Assembly: GCF_029784165.1 (NCBI RefSeq)
Contig: NC_073696.1
Coordinates: forward strand, 113,244,665-113,308,664
Length of the DNA: 64,000 bases
Reading direction: 5' to 3'
Origin: Wyeomyia smithii
Lineage: Eukaryota; Arthropoda; Insecta; Diptera; Culicidae
Under the pieces are notes generated by a model. That model searched no databases and had not been told where the DNA came from. It saw only the letters and a program-made list of their open reading frames with translations. The position numbers and the translations under genes were made by a program. How positions within the stretch are numbered: the stretch's first letter is position 1; each line of letters starts with the position of its first letter. Positions 11,935 to 22,780 of this stretch are shown here, piece after piece.

Positions 11935-13450
11935 TGTCAGCAGGAGCCTCCGTCCCGTAAAACCTGACAGGCCTCCCAGTACGTTCCGCTTTCATTGACT
12001 GGTGGGAATCAGGCAGGAGTAGGATCAGATAGTAGAAATTGGTCTAAGGTACAGATTCCCTTTCCTGACTTACGCCGGTCAGTGGTGACATATTTGCTCA
12101 TAAGACGATATGGGCACCCAACCCTTGCCATCAGCTCACTGCTTCGGCATAGCCCACCATGGGACCAAATAGGCGACTACTCCACATGAACAAGGATAGC
12201 GGTTGGAAGGGGGACTCAATTAGCTTAAAATGGACAAGTATATGCATGCGAATGCTGGAGCGAACGCGGGTGCGAAAGCGGGAGCGGAGACCCCACCGGG
12301 ACCAACCGTTGCGATTAAAGGTGGCGGAAAAGCGGCTACGCACAAAGCCACAGGCGGAATCCAGCGGTCCCCACCGAGGCCAATGAACGTGGTCAAAGAT
12401 AGCAGTAAGTCAGGTACGCCTAAAGCTACCCCAGACATCGAACGTGGTTCCGGCGAAACGCAATCTAGAGGCTCGATGCCATAATCGAGTTTGCAGATTG
12501 CCGTAGCAATATCTTGAAGCACTTGAAACAGGGTCTTCTATTGCTACGCAACTGCATCAACGGTGCGAGGGTCGACTACGCTGCACTCATGAAGCGCGCG
12601 GAAGCCTAAAAGTGCCTCAAGCGCAAAAATACGACCGTGTCTAAATGCGCACAAACGCAGCGAAGCGAACGAGACAGTCTCTTTGAGAGCAAACTCAAAA
12701 GGAGGTTGATTGGGACAAGTCCACCGGCTGGTCCGTCAACGGCGAACGACGGGCCTTCGAAGAAAAAGTCCAATAGGGACACCACGCGTAGCAGGAAATG
12801 AACTACCGTGGTTGACAAGAAGCGGCAAAAGTAGAAAACGGGTCTTAGTACTCGTAAGTTTTGAGAGCCATGAATGGCGACACCCAGCTAGAGGACTTGG
12901 GTGAGGATGTTAGAACCATTCGTCGATCTTGTACCGGCGAAAAGATCCTTGAACTACGCAGGGATGCGAAGGGAAAGGGAGCTACATACAAAGAGGTAGT
13001 TCAAAAAGTGTTGGGGAAGGACGTGCAAGTTCGGGTCCTTACTCCGGAAGTGACTCTTTAGCTTAAAAATCAGGACGAAATCACCGAAGGGTGCGATATT
13101 GCACAAGCATTTGAGTAGGGATACGGGTTTACGGTGGCCGTAGAGACAATTCACCTCCGAAAGGTTGCCACCGTAAAACTTCCATCGTGCGCAATGTCCA
13201 CTGGGCATCCTGCAGCAGCCTTTTTGCTTCAGGTGCCTCAAACGGACATTATTCGTGGTCCTGTAAAGGGCCCGATATGTCTAGCTTATGACGACGCTGC
13301 GGTGGTGCAGGTCATAAAGCGCGGGACTGCGGGGCGCCTCCCAAGTGCTTGGTATGTATTTGTAAGCGGGACGCTTAGCACGTCAGGGGAGGCCCTAAAT
13401 GCCCGGCTAGCAAACTGGCTACTAAACCGCAGGCGTGAGGGTGACGCAAT
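11935..13450 (+). pseudogene. R1-clade retrotransposon ORF1 (gag-like), decayed
   Basis: The start codon is at 12230 (MDKYMHANAGANAGAKAG), followed by a Gly/Pro/Lys-rich region. After frame changes come MKRAEA and KSNRDTTRSRK. A segment at 12861-13061 follows (RRDAKGKGATYKEVVQKVLG), then a zinc-knuckle block with GHKARDCGAPPKCLVC near 13300. ORF1 proteins of this clade bind element RNA and form the ribonucleoprotein. Several stops and frameshifts (for example MKRAEA followed by a stop near 12608) show it is dead. The region is distinctly more GC-rich than its surroundings. The sequence upstream from about 11935 probably includes its 5' leader. The clade call rests on resemblance to other R1/Outcast-type ORF1 proteins. 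Confidence 0.75.
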
Positions 13451-13600
13451 TAAACCTGAACCACTGCTACGCGGCTCAGCAACTGCTACACCAAGCAGCC
13501 ACTGAGTCGCTGTCGGACACTGTCATCCTATTGGAAACGGTAACTGGGTAACAGATAAGTCCGAAATGGCGGCCATATCTCACGTTCAAACTTGACGCCC
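13451..13600 (+). pseudogene. R1-clade ORF2, amino-terminal endonuclease fragment
   Basis: Directly after the ORF1 remnant the plus strand reads NLNHCYAAQQLLHQAATES, then a VILLE-TVTGNWV-like stretch with frame changes and SEMAAIS-like residues. This matches the beginning of an R1-type apurinic endonuclease domain (Q-I-N-L-N-H opening). The sequence then breaks into an opposite-strand RT fragment, so only about 50 codons survive. Confidence 0.65.
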
Positions 13601-13639
13601 TTTTGGTATACTGGGCATACTACTCCCTCCTTTCACTCC

Positions 13640-14015
13640 TCCGGCAGCTGTTCTGTATCCCACACACTGACTGTCAGTTACATACAGTAAGCCAACATAG
13701 TCGGGAGCAGCTTGATAAGCTCCGATGCGATGCCATCCTTTCCAGCTGATTTGTTGTTCTTGAGCTGCTCGATAGCATTCTTAACCTCATTTATTGTGGG
13801 GTGGTACGTCTCCCTCAATCGCTGTGCTGACGAAGTCATTCCTCCCAACTACTGGTTTGGTCCTCTGCCTCTGCGCTATTCGAGATTTCATTGCAGTGCT
13901 GCTTCCACGCGTCGATCACCTCACGTTCATCCGTCAAGATTACTCCATCTTTATCCCGACACACTTCAGCTCGTGGCACGAAGCCTGCGCGAGATGCGTC
14001 GCAGACTAAGTACAT
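13640..14015 (-). pseudogene. RTE-like RT amino-terminal fragment
   Basis: The minus strand encodes VCRDKDGVILTDEREVIDAW and KQHCNEISNSA, then after a frameshift TYHPTINEVKNAIEQLKNNK followed by SAGKDGIASELIK. This is the segment before RT motif 1 in RTE-like elements (insert plus the K-A-I-x-x-L-K-N-N-K-x-x-G-x-D-G-I block). It is broken by one frameshift and truncated at both ends. Confidence 0.75.
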
Positions 14016-14064
14016 GAGAATAAGTAGTTCCAAAAAACATAGGGTCAACCTCTCACAATAAATT

Positions 14065-14480
14065 CAAATTAGTGGTTATGAAATCGAGTTAGTAGAGGAG
14101 TTCGTGTACCTGGGCTTGCTGGTGACAACTGCTGATGCGCCGCCGCACGAAGATGACAATCTACAAAACACTTCTCAGACCGGTAGTTCTCTAAGACCAC
14201 GTGACTTGGAGCATGCTTAAGGGGGACCGTTGGGGTTTTCGAACCGAAGTTGCTGCGTACCATCTGTGATAGAGTGCATATGAAAGATGGTTCATGGCGG
14301 AGGCGGATGCAGCAGGAATTGCATCAGCTACTGGGAGAACAATTCATCGTCCAAATGGGCATGTCCCAGCCAAGTTAAAATATTTCTTGATAACGATCAA
14401 ACAGGAACAAGGCGATGAGGCGCACAGCGAGCAAGGTGGCTCGAACGAATCAAACGACCTGCGCACAGTGATCCAAAAAG
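14065..14480 (+). pseudogene. RTE-like RT carboxy-terminal fragment
   Basis: The plus strand gives YEIELVEEFVYLGLLVT, then in another frame KMTIYKTLLRPVVL, and then pieces equivalent to W-S-M-L-K-G-D-R-x-x-G-x-x-E-x-K-L-L-R-T-I and WRRRMQQELHQLLGEQFIVQ. The order matches the thumb and C-terminal region of the same broad family as the copy at 740, but in opposite orientation and with different sequence, so it is a separate element. Frameshifts show it is dead. Confidence 0.7.
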
Positions 14481-17400
14481 GTAAAAAGTGGAACTTAATT
14501 CCATAATGCCTTTCACCTTCATCTTATGTTAAAAGTGTCTTCGAAACAATTGTTTGTATGAATGACCCGTATTGTCAAAAGGTATGAAAAGTTTACTATA
14601 TTAAAAATTAAAAAAACAAACTACCCTTTTTTGTTTAAGAGATAGAGCAATGGTTTGTTCCGCGAAGTTGTAGAAGATTTGAAAATATGAGACTTTGCTG
14701 AAGGAACAAAATTTCTATCTTTCAGGGTTTTTTCTTACAAAGTTGCAGCATGTTTCAGCTCATGTTTCCGATAATTCTAAGAACGTTTTAGGCGAAAATT
14801 GTCAAAAGGAATTATGATGTCAATACTTTTCCATAAAGTTTAGTTTAAGTACATACTGCAAATTGATGTACTGCCGTGAAACGCATATCAGTCTCATCTG
14901 CATTTTCGTCAATTTTACTTATGACCAGCAGCGGTTAGAACCGTCAATTCTTTTCGAAATAAATGTGAAAAATAATATAATTTGTTCTGCAAAACGAAAA
15001 ATCAATTATAATTTTTGGTTTTTTGGTGAAGATTTATTGATGAGGACAAAAATACTAAAAAAATTAACGCTTTGGAAAAACATGAAAGAATCAAGGAATA
15101 TTATTTGTGAAGTTGACTAGACACTCTGAAAGATTCTCACGGCGAACCTAAAAATAACTAATGTAAAATTTCATTCTAAGCTTCTATGTCAACTTTCTTT
15201 GAACCGAATATTTATTCGATTAAAACTTCTTGGGCCATAGCTTTTCTTATAAAACTGCGCAACTGCGCAAAATTGAATAAAATTATTACAGAAGAAATCC
15301 AAGAGCTATTAAAACACATCACTATGCACTCGTTGTTTATCTGTTGAACCTTATTTTTGAAAAGCAAACTTCTCCCATACTGTGTTTGCAATAAATAACT
15401 TTACACACAAATTACTAATATTTACTAATGCACTAATGGCAAACGTTTTTGTTTTAATAATTAACTAAACGCATCAATTGAAATCTGTAGAGGTTCTTAG
15501 TGACGATTACGGCATATGCTGGGATTCTCGTCAGATACGTGCGAAATAAATTATTGAACTTTTAAACTTCAAAATTTATTTGGAAAACTTTACACTTTGT
15601 GCAATACAAATTACAACACAATAAAAACGTTGTAATAAACCCCCTTATGCCGGCACTGATAGAAGAAAATCTTCCTAAGAAATCTTAAAGGAAACGTACC
15701 CCAAAGTGACAGCCTCTTAGTAAAAAAATAAAGCTCTCGATGTTGCCACGAAAATCAGCAAGTAGCGGGCCCTGTTGTTTGCTACAATCGATAGCCGGAG
15801 ACGAATGGGACGAAGTATAAAAAATCGGCTATCTAACGGCCACAGGAAAATTTGTGGGGAATGCCACTGATCTGGCCGTCTTCGGACGTTGGTTCTGCTA
15901 CTGTCGCCAATACTGTCTCTGCGTTAGAATTGATGTCGGAAAAACCTAAAGGACGTCTCCTCTGTGCACTAAGAGATAGAAAATAAAAAAATCCATTCAC
16001 CGGATATTGCAAATGTCCTCTCGAATAGAAGATGGTCATAAAAGCCACCATTTTCCGAAGGCAGAAGACTGGAATCTGCTGGTTATCGTCCTCAGCAGAA
16101 GGTTGTCTTGCAGTACGGAATGTCCGGTTGACTTTAAGATTTAGGTGTTCGCATTTCAGTTGCCAACTTATTCAATGCATCTCTAATCGTTGAAATAAAA
16201 AATAAAAGTAGACACTGACAAAAACAAAACAAAAATCGAGTGACATTAGATATCCCTTTTTGTCACTCATGTACACGATAATGTGCATTGTTCTCTTCAC
16301 CTATGCCATAGCTATTAATGTATCGTCATAAAACCAATAATGGAGGCGGATGGTTAAACAAGTCACCAATACTGAAAACCCCTTCCCGATATGGTTCGGC
16401 AAACAGAAGTCTAGAACCACATCAATCGACACCAGCCGGAGGTGCATTTCATAAACTGCAGCTCACACAGCGCTGCATTCAGTCAATTTGCCGTGCATCG
16501 CCGATTCGTCGGATCACCCTAGCGACAGTCGGCAAACAATGATGATGATGGTGAAAATCGGCTGTCACACTCTTGTGTGACTCTCCGGCCGGGGCAATTC
16601 TGCGTTGTGATGAGATGCAGCCGACTGACGGTTGAAAAAAAAGGTCGACAGCCATGCACGAGTGCATTTTGCAAGTGCAGAAAACCGCAAGAATTGCAAC
16701 AGCCAGCAACGCGTGGCAACTCGGCGACAGGACAGTGCACTCGTAATGAGTGACATTTATTTCAATGCATTTTTGCACTGGGGCTACACCGACCAAGGAA
16801 CGATTCAAAACTTCACGGTTTCCTTCGTCTCTTTGCACTTTACTGGTGCTCCAAGTACTTGTTCTGCTAAGTCGAGCCTAACAAGAGGGATTCCATCCAA
16901 TCATTGCACCGAAAACGAGATATTGCGTCAGATATGAGCCCCCTCCTCCCAATCCTGAGGGTCTGATGAGCGGTTCTTGTTAGTTTGGTCGTTGATGGGA
17001 CCGAATCGTTCCGGAATGGACCGGCCGAGCTGGTTTACCTGCAATTTCCCTTCGGAGCTCATTTGCAACCGCACCGCGCATAATGATGATTCATTAAGTA
17101 TACATTGCGCCACACTTTTCAGCACTACACTTCAGTTACATTCTACATTTTTCCCGTTCATTCAGTTCTTGAAATGATTCTATCTTGAGTTCTGCTCCAC
17201 CACAGTTACTTGAGAGGTCGTATAATTTTCCATTTTGCAAATTTTCCGTCTTGCACCGTCGCTTGATGGTACCGTTCACGTGATGAACTGTTGAGCATTC
17301 GTATTTATTTGATTGTGAAATTATTTATCTCTTTTCAGTATGCAAATTGTGGAAATGACTATGCTAGTACAAGATGTTGGCATACCAGGGGAAACTTGTT

Positions 17401-20148
17401 CATAACACTGCTGTTGGTGCTTTATACCTGCCGCTAGTTGGGTGGCTTTGAGTTTTTTCATAGGAGTACGTTCAATTTGGACTTAGCTGGAAGCAGCTGT
17501 AGAATTCAGGTACGGACTCATTATTTTTAAAAACTTTCCTTTTTTTTTGCAGGCTGAAAAACATAAAACTAACGGATTAATGCTACTGCGTTGTAATTGT
17601 TGTACCTACCTACTAAGCGTTTTCGTACTAAATGACCATTTTTATTTGAATGAAACTTCTCACACGTGTTTGGCGGAGCAAACTGAGTATTTTTAACAGA
17701 CGGAGGAGTTTTTCAAACTCAAGACTACCTTCCTGAAATTGTGTATGCATTTTGGCATAGGTTTTGTTCAACGCATTTTAAGTCAGAAACCATTGGTTGT
17801 ACATAGAAGTTGTCTGGGAACGAATTGTGGGAAAATAATAGTGCTTTACACAAAAATATACGCTATGAAAAAAAAAATTATTTTGACCAAAAAAAAGTTT
17901 TTGATTTTTTATTTATTTCAAGATATTTGAAGTTATAAAGAAACTATTGACAAAAAGTCCAGAATGGAGAATTAAAGAATATATATCTATTCAAATGAAA
18001 TAATAATATTTCTTCTGGATAAACCTCTTAACTATTACAAAAATATTAGCCAAAAAAATCTCTTAAAGTTACGTGAAGCATTACTGTGAATACCCACACA
18101 AGAAAAAAACAACCTGATAATTTAAGACAGCATCAGAACCCACCGCAGCCGGTGAGATAAGGCATCTCCGCATGGATCGCGGGCAAGACAAATGAGAGGA
18201 AGCAGCAAACGGACAAGATAAAAAAAAGATTGGTGACATTAGTATGTCCTTTCTTGGCCGGTTTTATCCGGAGGATGTCTTCAAGGAAGGTCGCTTGGAT
18301 CACGACGACGACAACGACGACGCACCATTTTGTAAGGCATACAAATTTGGGTGGAAAATAATTTTCGTTCATGCTCGGCAGCAAAACAAGAGCGAAGGCC
18401 GGCCGGCCGGTGGCAGCAGGGCTCTGTGATTTATTATCTCGAGGAGGGCTGATTTTCTCCCTAGCTGCGGCAGCGGAGGTTGGTGCTGGCCATTCCGCGG
18501 GCCAAGAATCGTAACAGAGGGAAGGAAGCAATCCCTAATGACGTGGTGGCGTAAATGTTCGAGCATGCCAGCGAATTGGAGGAGGAATTAATTATTATAC
18601 CATTTCTAGTCAGCGCACTGCCGAGTGCTTGAAGCACTTTTATATGGTCGGCGAAAGGACGAGGGAGATGATGAAGTGGTATGAAAATCACAGCATAAAT
18701 CAGACGCAAATCGCCATACCGCGGTTACTACTACGGTGCGGAGAATGGCAGAGACGACGATGATGATGACGACGACGATGTGATGAAGTGTGTAATTAGT
18801 GGTCTATCAAAAATCATTTTAAATCTGGCATCGCAAGTGTACGGTGCACGTGTGTGGGTTGCGCCCAAAGCCGTTACACGCCCTCACACGCGTTCGTGGC
18901 GAAGCCACTCGATAGGATTTGAAGCGCAAATTAGCAACATTCCTGCTCCACTGTTAGGTAGAGGGTTTCAGAATTGTACAAGTGGTACCCTCCAGGCATT
19001 GTTAGGACACATGGATAAGTGAAGTATTTTTCTGAACCTAAGACAAGTACCAACGAATTTCAGCCACCAAGACAAGCATGCTGCAAAAATAACCAAAACG
19101 TTAATGAAACAGATCTGGTGACATGAAACAGATCTGGTGACATGAAAATAAGACCCAATCCTGCTTAAGTCGCTATAGTATGCGCTTTTGCTCTAGTTCA
19201 TGGATTTTTTCAACTTTCATAATTGCAAATGACTGGTTCCATCCAGATTCGAATTTGTTTTAAATATTAGTTTAGTTAATATAACTAACTGAAACAGTAT
19301 TAGAATAAACAAACCTTGTCCTCTTGAATAAAAATTCAGTTTAGTTTTTTTTTATGATAGGTAGTTGGCGACCTATCGACTTAAACTATACGGCGTATGT
19401 TCAATTAGGCACTTTATCTGAGTCGATAGAGATTTTGGCAATCGTGGATATATCTGGAATCATCGTAAGTGCAAACAACAATTATCCTAAGTGGCTTCTT
19501 CGAGGTACACCGGTGGTATAATCGGTTAGTTGTAAAATGATTTACAATGATTTGTTGTATAGAATTGTCTCTTCGATTCCTTTATGTCGATTCGAATATT
19601 ACAGCCAACAATATATTCTACAGAAAATAAAGATTACTAAGTTCTTACCGTTACTACCAAAATCAAATCAAAACGATGAGTCCTTATCGCGAATTCAGCT
19701 CCACGATATTGCTTCGCATGACTTTATAGAGAGTAAATATTTAAGAATTGTAGAAAGGCGTCTATTATTTTATGTTGCTCACTTGCACCGTTGTTGTACA
19801 TATATATTTTTTTACATTTACGTTAAGAGTAGTCTCTATCCCTCAAAATCAATCTGAATTCAGAACAGTACTTTCGGAGGGATCGCTTCTAATCGAAATT
19901 GTAAATAAAGCTAATTGTTTATTGTGAATTGTTTTTTCCCAAAAACCTATGCACTAAATCATCATTCCATTATGGGTTGAAAGGATTCAGGTTTAGCTGC
20001 AATCTGTTACACATCAAGAGTTATGCAGATCGAGATAAAACGACGATTGCGTAAGATTCGTCTCATTTCCATAACTGTTAGGGTGACACTTTCTATCAGA
20101 AAGTTGCCCTATTACAGAAAGTGTGACCTCAAGGGCCAAACAATAACA
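14481..20148. other. Long non-coding stretch
   Basis: No gene is recognised. Bases 17600-17830 share a repeat with about 60-250. Trinucleotide runs of GAC/GAT type occur at 18295-18325 and 18745-18785. A directly duplicated AACAGATCTGGTGACATGA lies at 19108-19146. The frame at 18133-18531 (minus) translates such trinucleotide DNA as a Val run. The 106-codon frame at 19537-19857 has no family resemblance. This could be intron or intergenic sequence. Confidence 0.45.
20080..20127. repeat. Short hairpin
   Basis: GGTGACACTTTCT and its near-complement AGAAAGTGTGACC face each other across about 20 bp, just upstream of the RTE 3' end. Function unknown. Confidence 0.45.
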
Positions 20149-20261
20149 TACTTACTTTACTGTGTTGGCCTACGAACCGAATATCAGTCTAAGGCCGAAC
20201 GAATAAGAGATGCCCAGCTTCTTCTGTCTTGGGCAGCCGTTCTTCATTCAACTTGTACACA
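20149..20261 (-). pseudogene. RTE-like element, 3' terminal piece (left part of a split copy)
   Basis: The plus strand begins CTTACTTTACTGTGTTGG and passes through GGCCGAACGAATAAGAGATG and CTGTCTTGGGCAGCCGTTCT. This follows the RTE 3' end at 740-830 base for base with modest divergence. The match stops at 20261, and the continuation of the same RTE sequence resumes at 40984. This is therefore one copy split by the nested insertion 20262-40983. A 28-bp insertion relative to the copy at 740 is seen near 20175. Confidence 0.8.
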
Positions 20262-20274
20262 CACGGGTAGAAAT

Positions 20275-20750
20275 GAAATCTCGAAAATGGGCAAAATGAC
20301 TCATGATTTCATGATTTGTATGTATTTTCATGGTATGAATATACACCATGAGTAAAGACTCATGGAATCATGAGCCAATTGTTCGTAACGCACCCCGTGC
20401 GTTACTGTTTTGCTGACATCATGAGCAATTTGGATTGAAACCATGATTTATGGGTTATGAAATTTGACCCATTTGACTCATGAAATCGGGCGTTCAATTT
20501 ATGAAATCTCCCTTTGACTCATGGAACCATGATTGTGATTTATGAAATCATGAAATGCGAGTCATAAAATATAGCATTTGGCTCCGGGAATCGAGTGTTT
20601 GATTTAGGAATTTTTGCTTTGGCTTTTTCTAACCCATGAAATTATGAGCTGAACTCGTGAAATCATGAGTCACGAGTCATGCAATTTAGCATTTGACTCC
20701 AGGAATCGGGTATTCGATTTATGAATTCTTGCTTTGGCTACTGGAACCAT
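20275..20750. repeat. ATGA-rich subterminal repeats, left arm
   Basis: Dispersed copies of CATGATTTATGAAATCATGAG-type motifs, GCATTTGACTC and AAATCGGGTGTTCGATTTATGA-like phrases occur here. The same phrases continue at 35174-35345 on the far side of the inner element, so these were once contiguous. Confidence 0.7.
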
Positions 20751-21186
20751 CCCAAGTAACAATTCTATAGCTACTTAGTTTTCTAACGGTTTTATCACAG
20801 CAATGAATATTACCAACGGTTTTATGGCGGTTAAACCCGTTGCCAAAAATAGCAAGTCGTAATGAACACTGATAGCTGTCAATAAAACTCCATTAAAAGT
20901 TACAATAAAACCGGCAAGAGTCAATGCGATTTTGCTTTATTATTGGTTTTATTATTACTATCTATTGCCCCATAAAACCACTCCAGCTTGCTGTCATATA
21001 ACATAGATACGCAGTCTCCGTAAGATGTGTGTAAAATGCTAAAAGGTCGAGTGTAAGATACGGCCACTGTGTCACAACACGAAGCTGGATCGTCATTGTT
21101 TGTTCTGCGGAGACACTCGATTAATCCAACTATCAGCCGTGAGGTCGTGACTTAGACGTTCGGTGAAGTATTCACTTTAGAATTTT

Positions 21187-21326
21187 TATCATTATTATTA
21201 ATATTATTATTATTATTGTTATTATTATAATTATTATTATTATTATTGTTATTATTATTATTATTGTTATAATTATTTTTATTATTATTACTATTATTAC
21301 TATTGTTATTAGTATTAGTATAACTG
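21187..21326. repeat. (TTA)n microsatellite
   Basis: About 140 bp of TTATTA repeats with scattered G, A and C changes. On the minus strand it translates as an asparagine run (frame 21152-21346), which is a composition artefact and not a gene. Confidence 0.95.
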
Positions 21327-21457
21327 TCTTTTTTATTTTGATCCATTGTAGTTTGAAAAATTGTTTTTAAAATTTAATATCAGCTACTTGATCCCCACAC
21401 CCCCCCACATTCGAATATTTATCGTTTGTGTGCGGTAGAGCGTAACGCTCCCACAAA

Positions 21458-22780
21458 ATGGACGACATGCAGGTGCAACTATTCCTGGATGTGGAAACAA
21501 ATGGGGAAGAGATTGAGATCTCCCCCATCAATTCCCCTCTACCTTCCCCGCTACCTAGCCCCGTACCAAGGGTGCCGGCAACACGGGTCAAAGCTTACCC
21601 AGATGCTTCGAAAGGTCCGTTCGTAGTTTACTTTAGACCCATAAAGAAGCCTCTTAACATTATACAAATAGGCAAGGACCTGGCAAAACAGTTTTCGGCC
21701 GTAACCGAGATTACGAAGGTGAGGCCGAACAAACTGCGAGTTGTCGTGAGTAGCTTGAAGCAAGCAAACGAAATTTCTAGCTACGAGCTCTTTACAAGGG
21801 AGTACCGCGTGTACATCCCTGCCAAGGACGTGGAGATCGACGGTGTGGTTACCGAAGGAAGCCTCACGGTCGATGACATTTTGCGTCACGGGGTTGGCTG
21901 CTTCAAGAACCCCCTGATACAAGATGTAAAGATACTGGATGCAATTGCATTCAGTATCCATCGAAGAAGGGAAGAAGAAATTCCTCCCTTCGGATTCCTT
22001 CCGTGTAGCATTCGCCGGATCCGCACTGCCGAACTACATCTCTTTGGACAGGGTTCGTCTGCCTGTACGCCTGTTTGTACCGCGGGTCATGCATTGCCAA
22101 AACTGCAAGCAGTTAGGTCATACAGCCACCTACTGCTGCAACAAGGCACGCTGCAGCAAGTGCGGAGGCAATCATGCTGAGACCGCTTGCAGTGAGGATA
22201 CTGAAAAGTGTCTTTACTGCGAGGGAACTCGGCATGACCTTTCGGCGTGTCCCGCGCTCTTTTGCAGAAATGCTTAAGAGGGCTGAGCCACCCTCGACAG
22301 GAAACATCTTTTCCTTTTTGCCAACCGATGAGGGTACATCTGACGATCCCGTCGAAGGGTGTTCTTATGCCTTACCAGAGGGATCTAGGAAGAGGAGAAT
22401 GCTCAACTCTCCTAATCTTTCTCGCAAAGGTCGTAAGATAACCCCTAGCGGAATGACCAATAAGACAACACAAAAAGGAAGCGGTGAAGAAAAACCGAAG
22501 CAAGTACCCCCCCGGTTTTAATTTCAAATCAAACCAGGAGTACCCACCGCTTCCTGGGGCACCAAAAACCCCTCGTGCACTCATTTCTCGATCAGAAGAC
22601 ATAAAAGAAACAGGGTTCATAAAATTCTCTGATATTGTGGACTGGATATTTAAAACATTCAACATACCAGATCCCCTTTAAAACATTCTTCTTGCCCTTC
22701 TCCCTACAGTGAAAACCTATTTGAAGCAACTCACAGCAACTTGGCCCCTCATTTCATCTATCGTATCTTTCGATGACTAA
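21458..22780 (+). pseudogene. I-clade ORF1 (gag-like), copy 1, three frameshifts
   Basis: The start ATG is at 21458. Residues about 1-40 are Pro/Ser-rich. The conserved core follows (AKQFSAVTEITKVRPNKLRV, then AKDVEIDGVVTEGSLTVDDI). The frame shifts near 21945, continues in 21939-22277 with three knuckles (CQNCKQLGHTATYC, CSKCGGNHAETAC, CLYCEGTRHDLSAC), shifts near 22262, then again near 22510. The tail FSDIVDWIFKTFNIPDPL meets a stop at 22679-22681. In the copy 2 homologue the tail runs about 30 residues further, and the equivalent end here is TAA at 22778-22780, overlapping the ORF2 start. The protein would bind element RNA in the cytoplasm and carry it as a particle. Confidence 0.85.

Noticed and set aside
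15640..16140. Possible transposase or LTR-element coding fragment
   Set aside because: Frames on both strands looked protein-like in composition, but no family motif could be named and stops are frequent.
18133..18531. 132-codon minus-strand frame with a hydrophobic run
   Set aside because: The valine run comes from GAC/GAT trinucleotide repeats, and no family motif or supporting context was found.
21152..21346. Asparagine-rich minus-strand frame
   Set aside because: It is a translation of the (TTA)n microsatellite.
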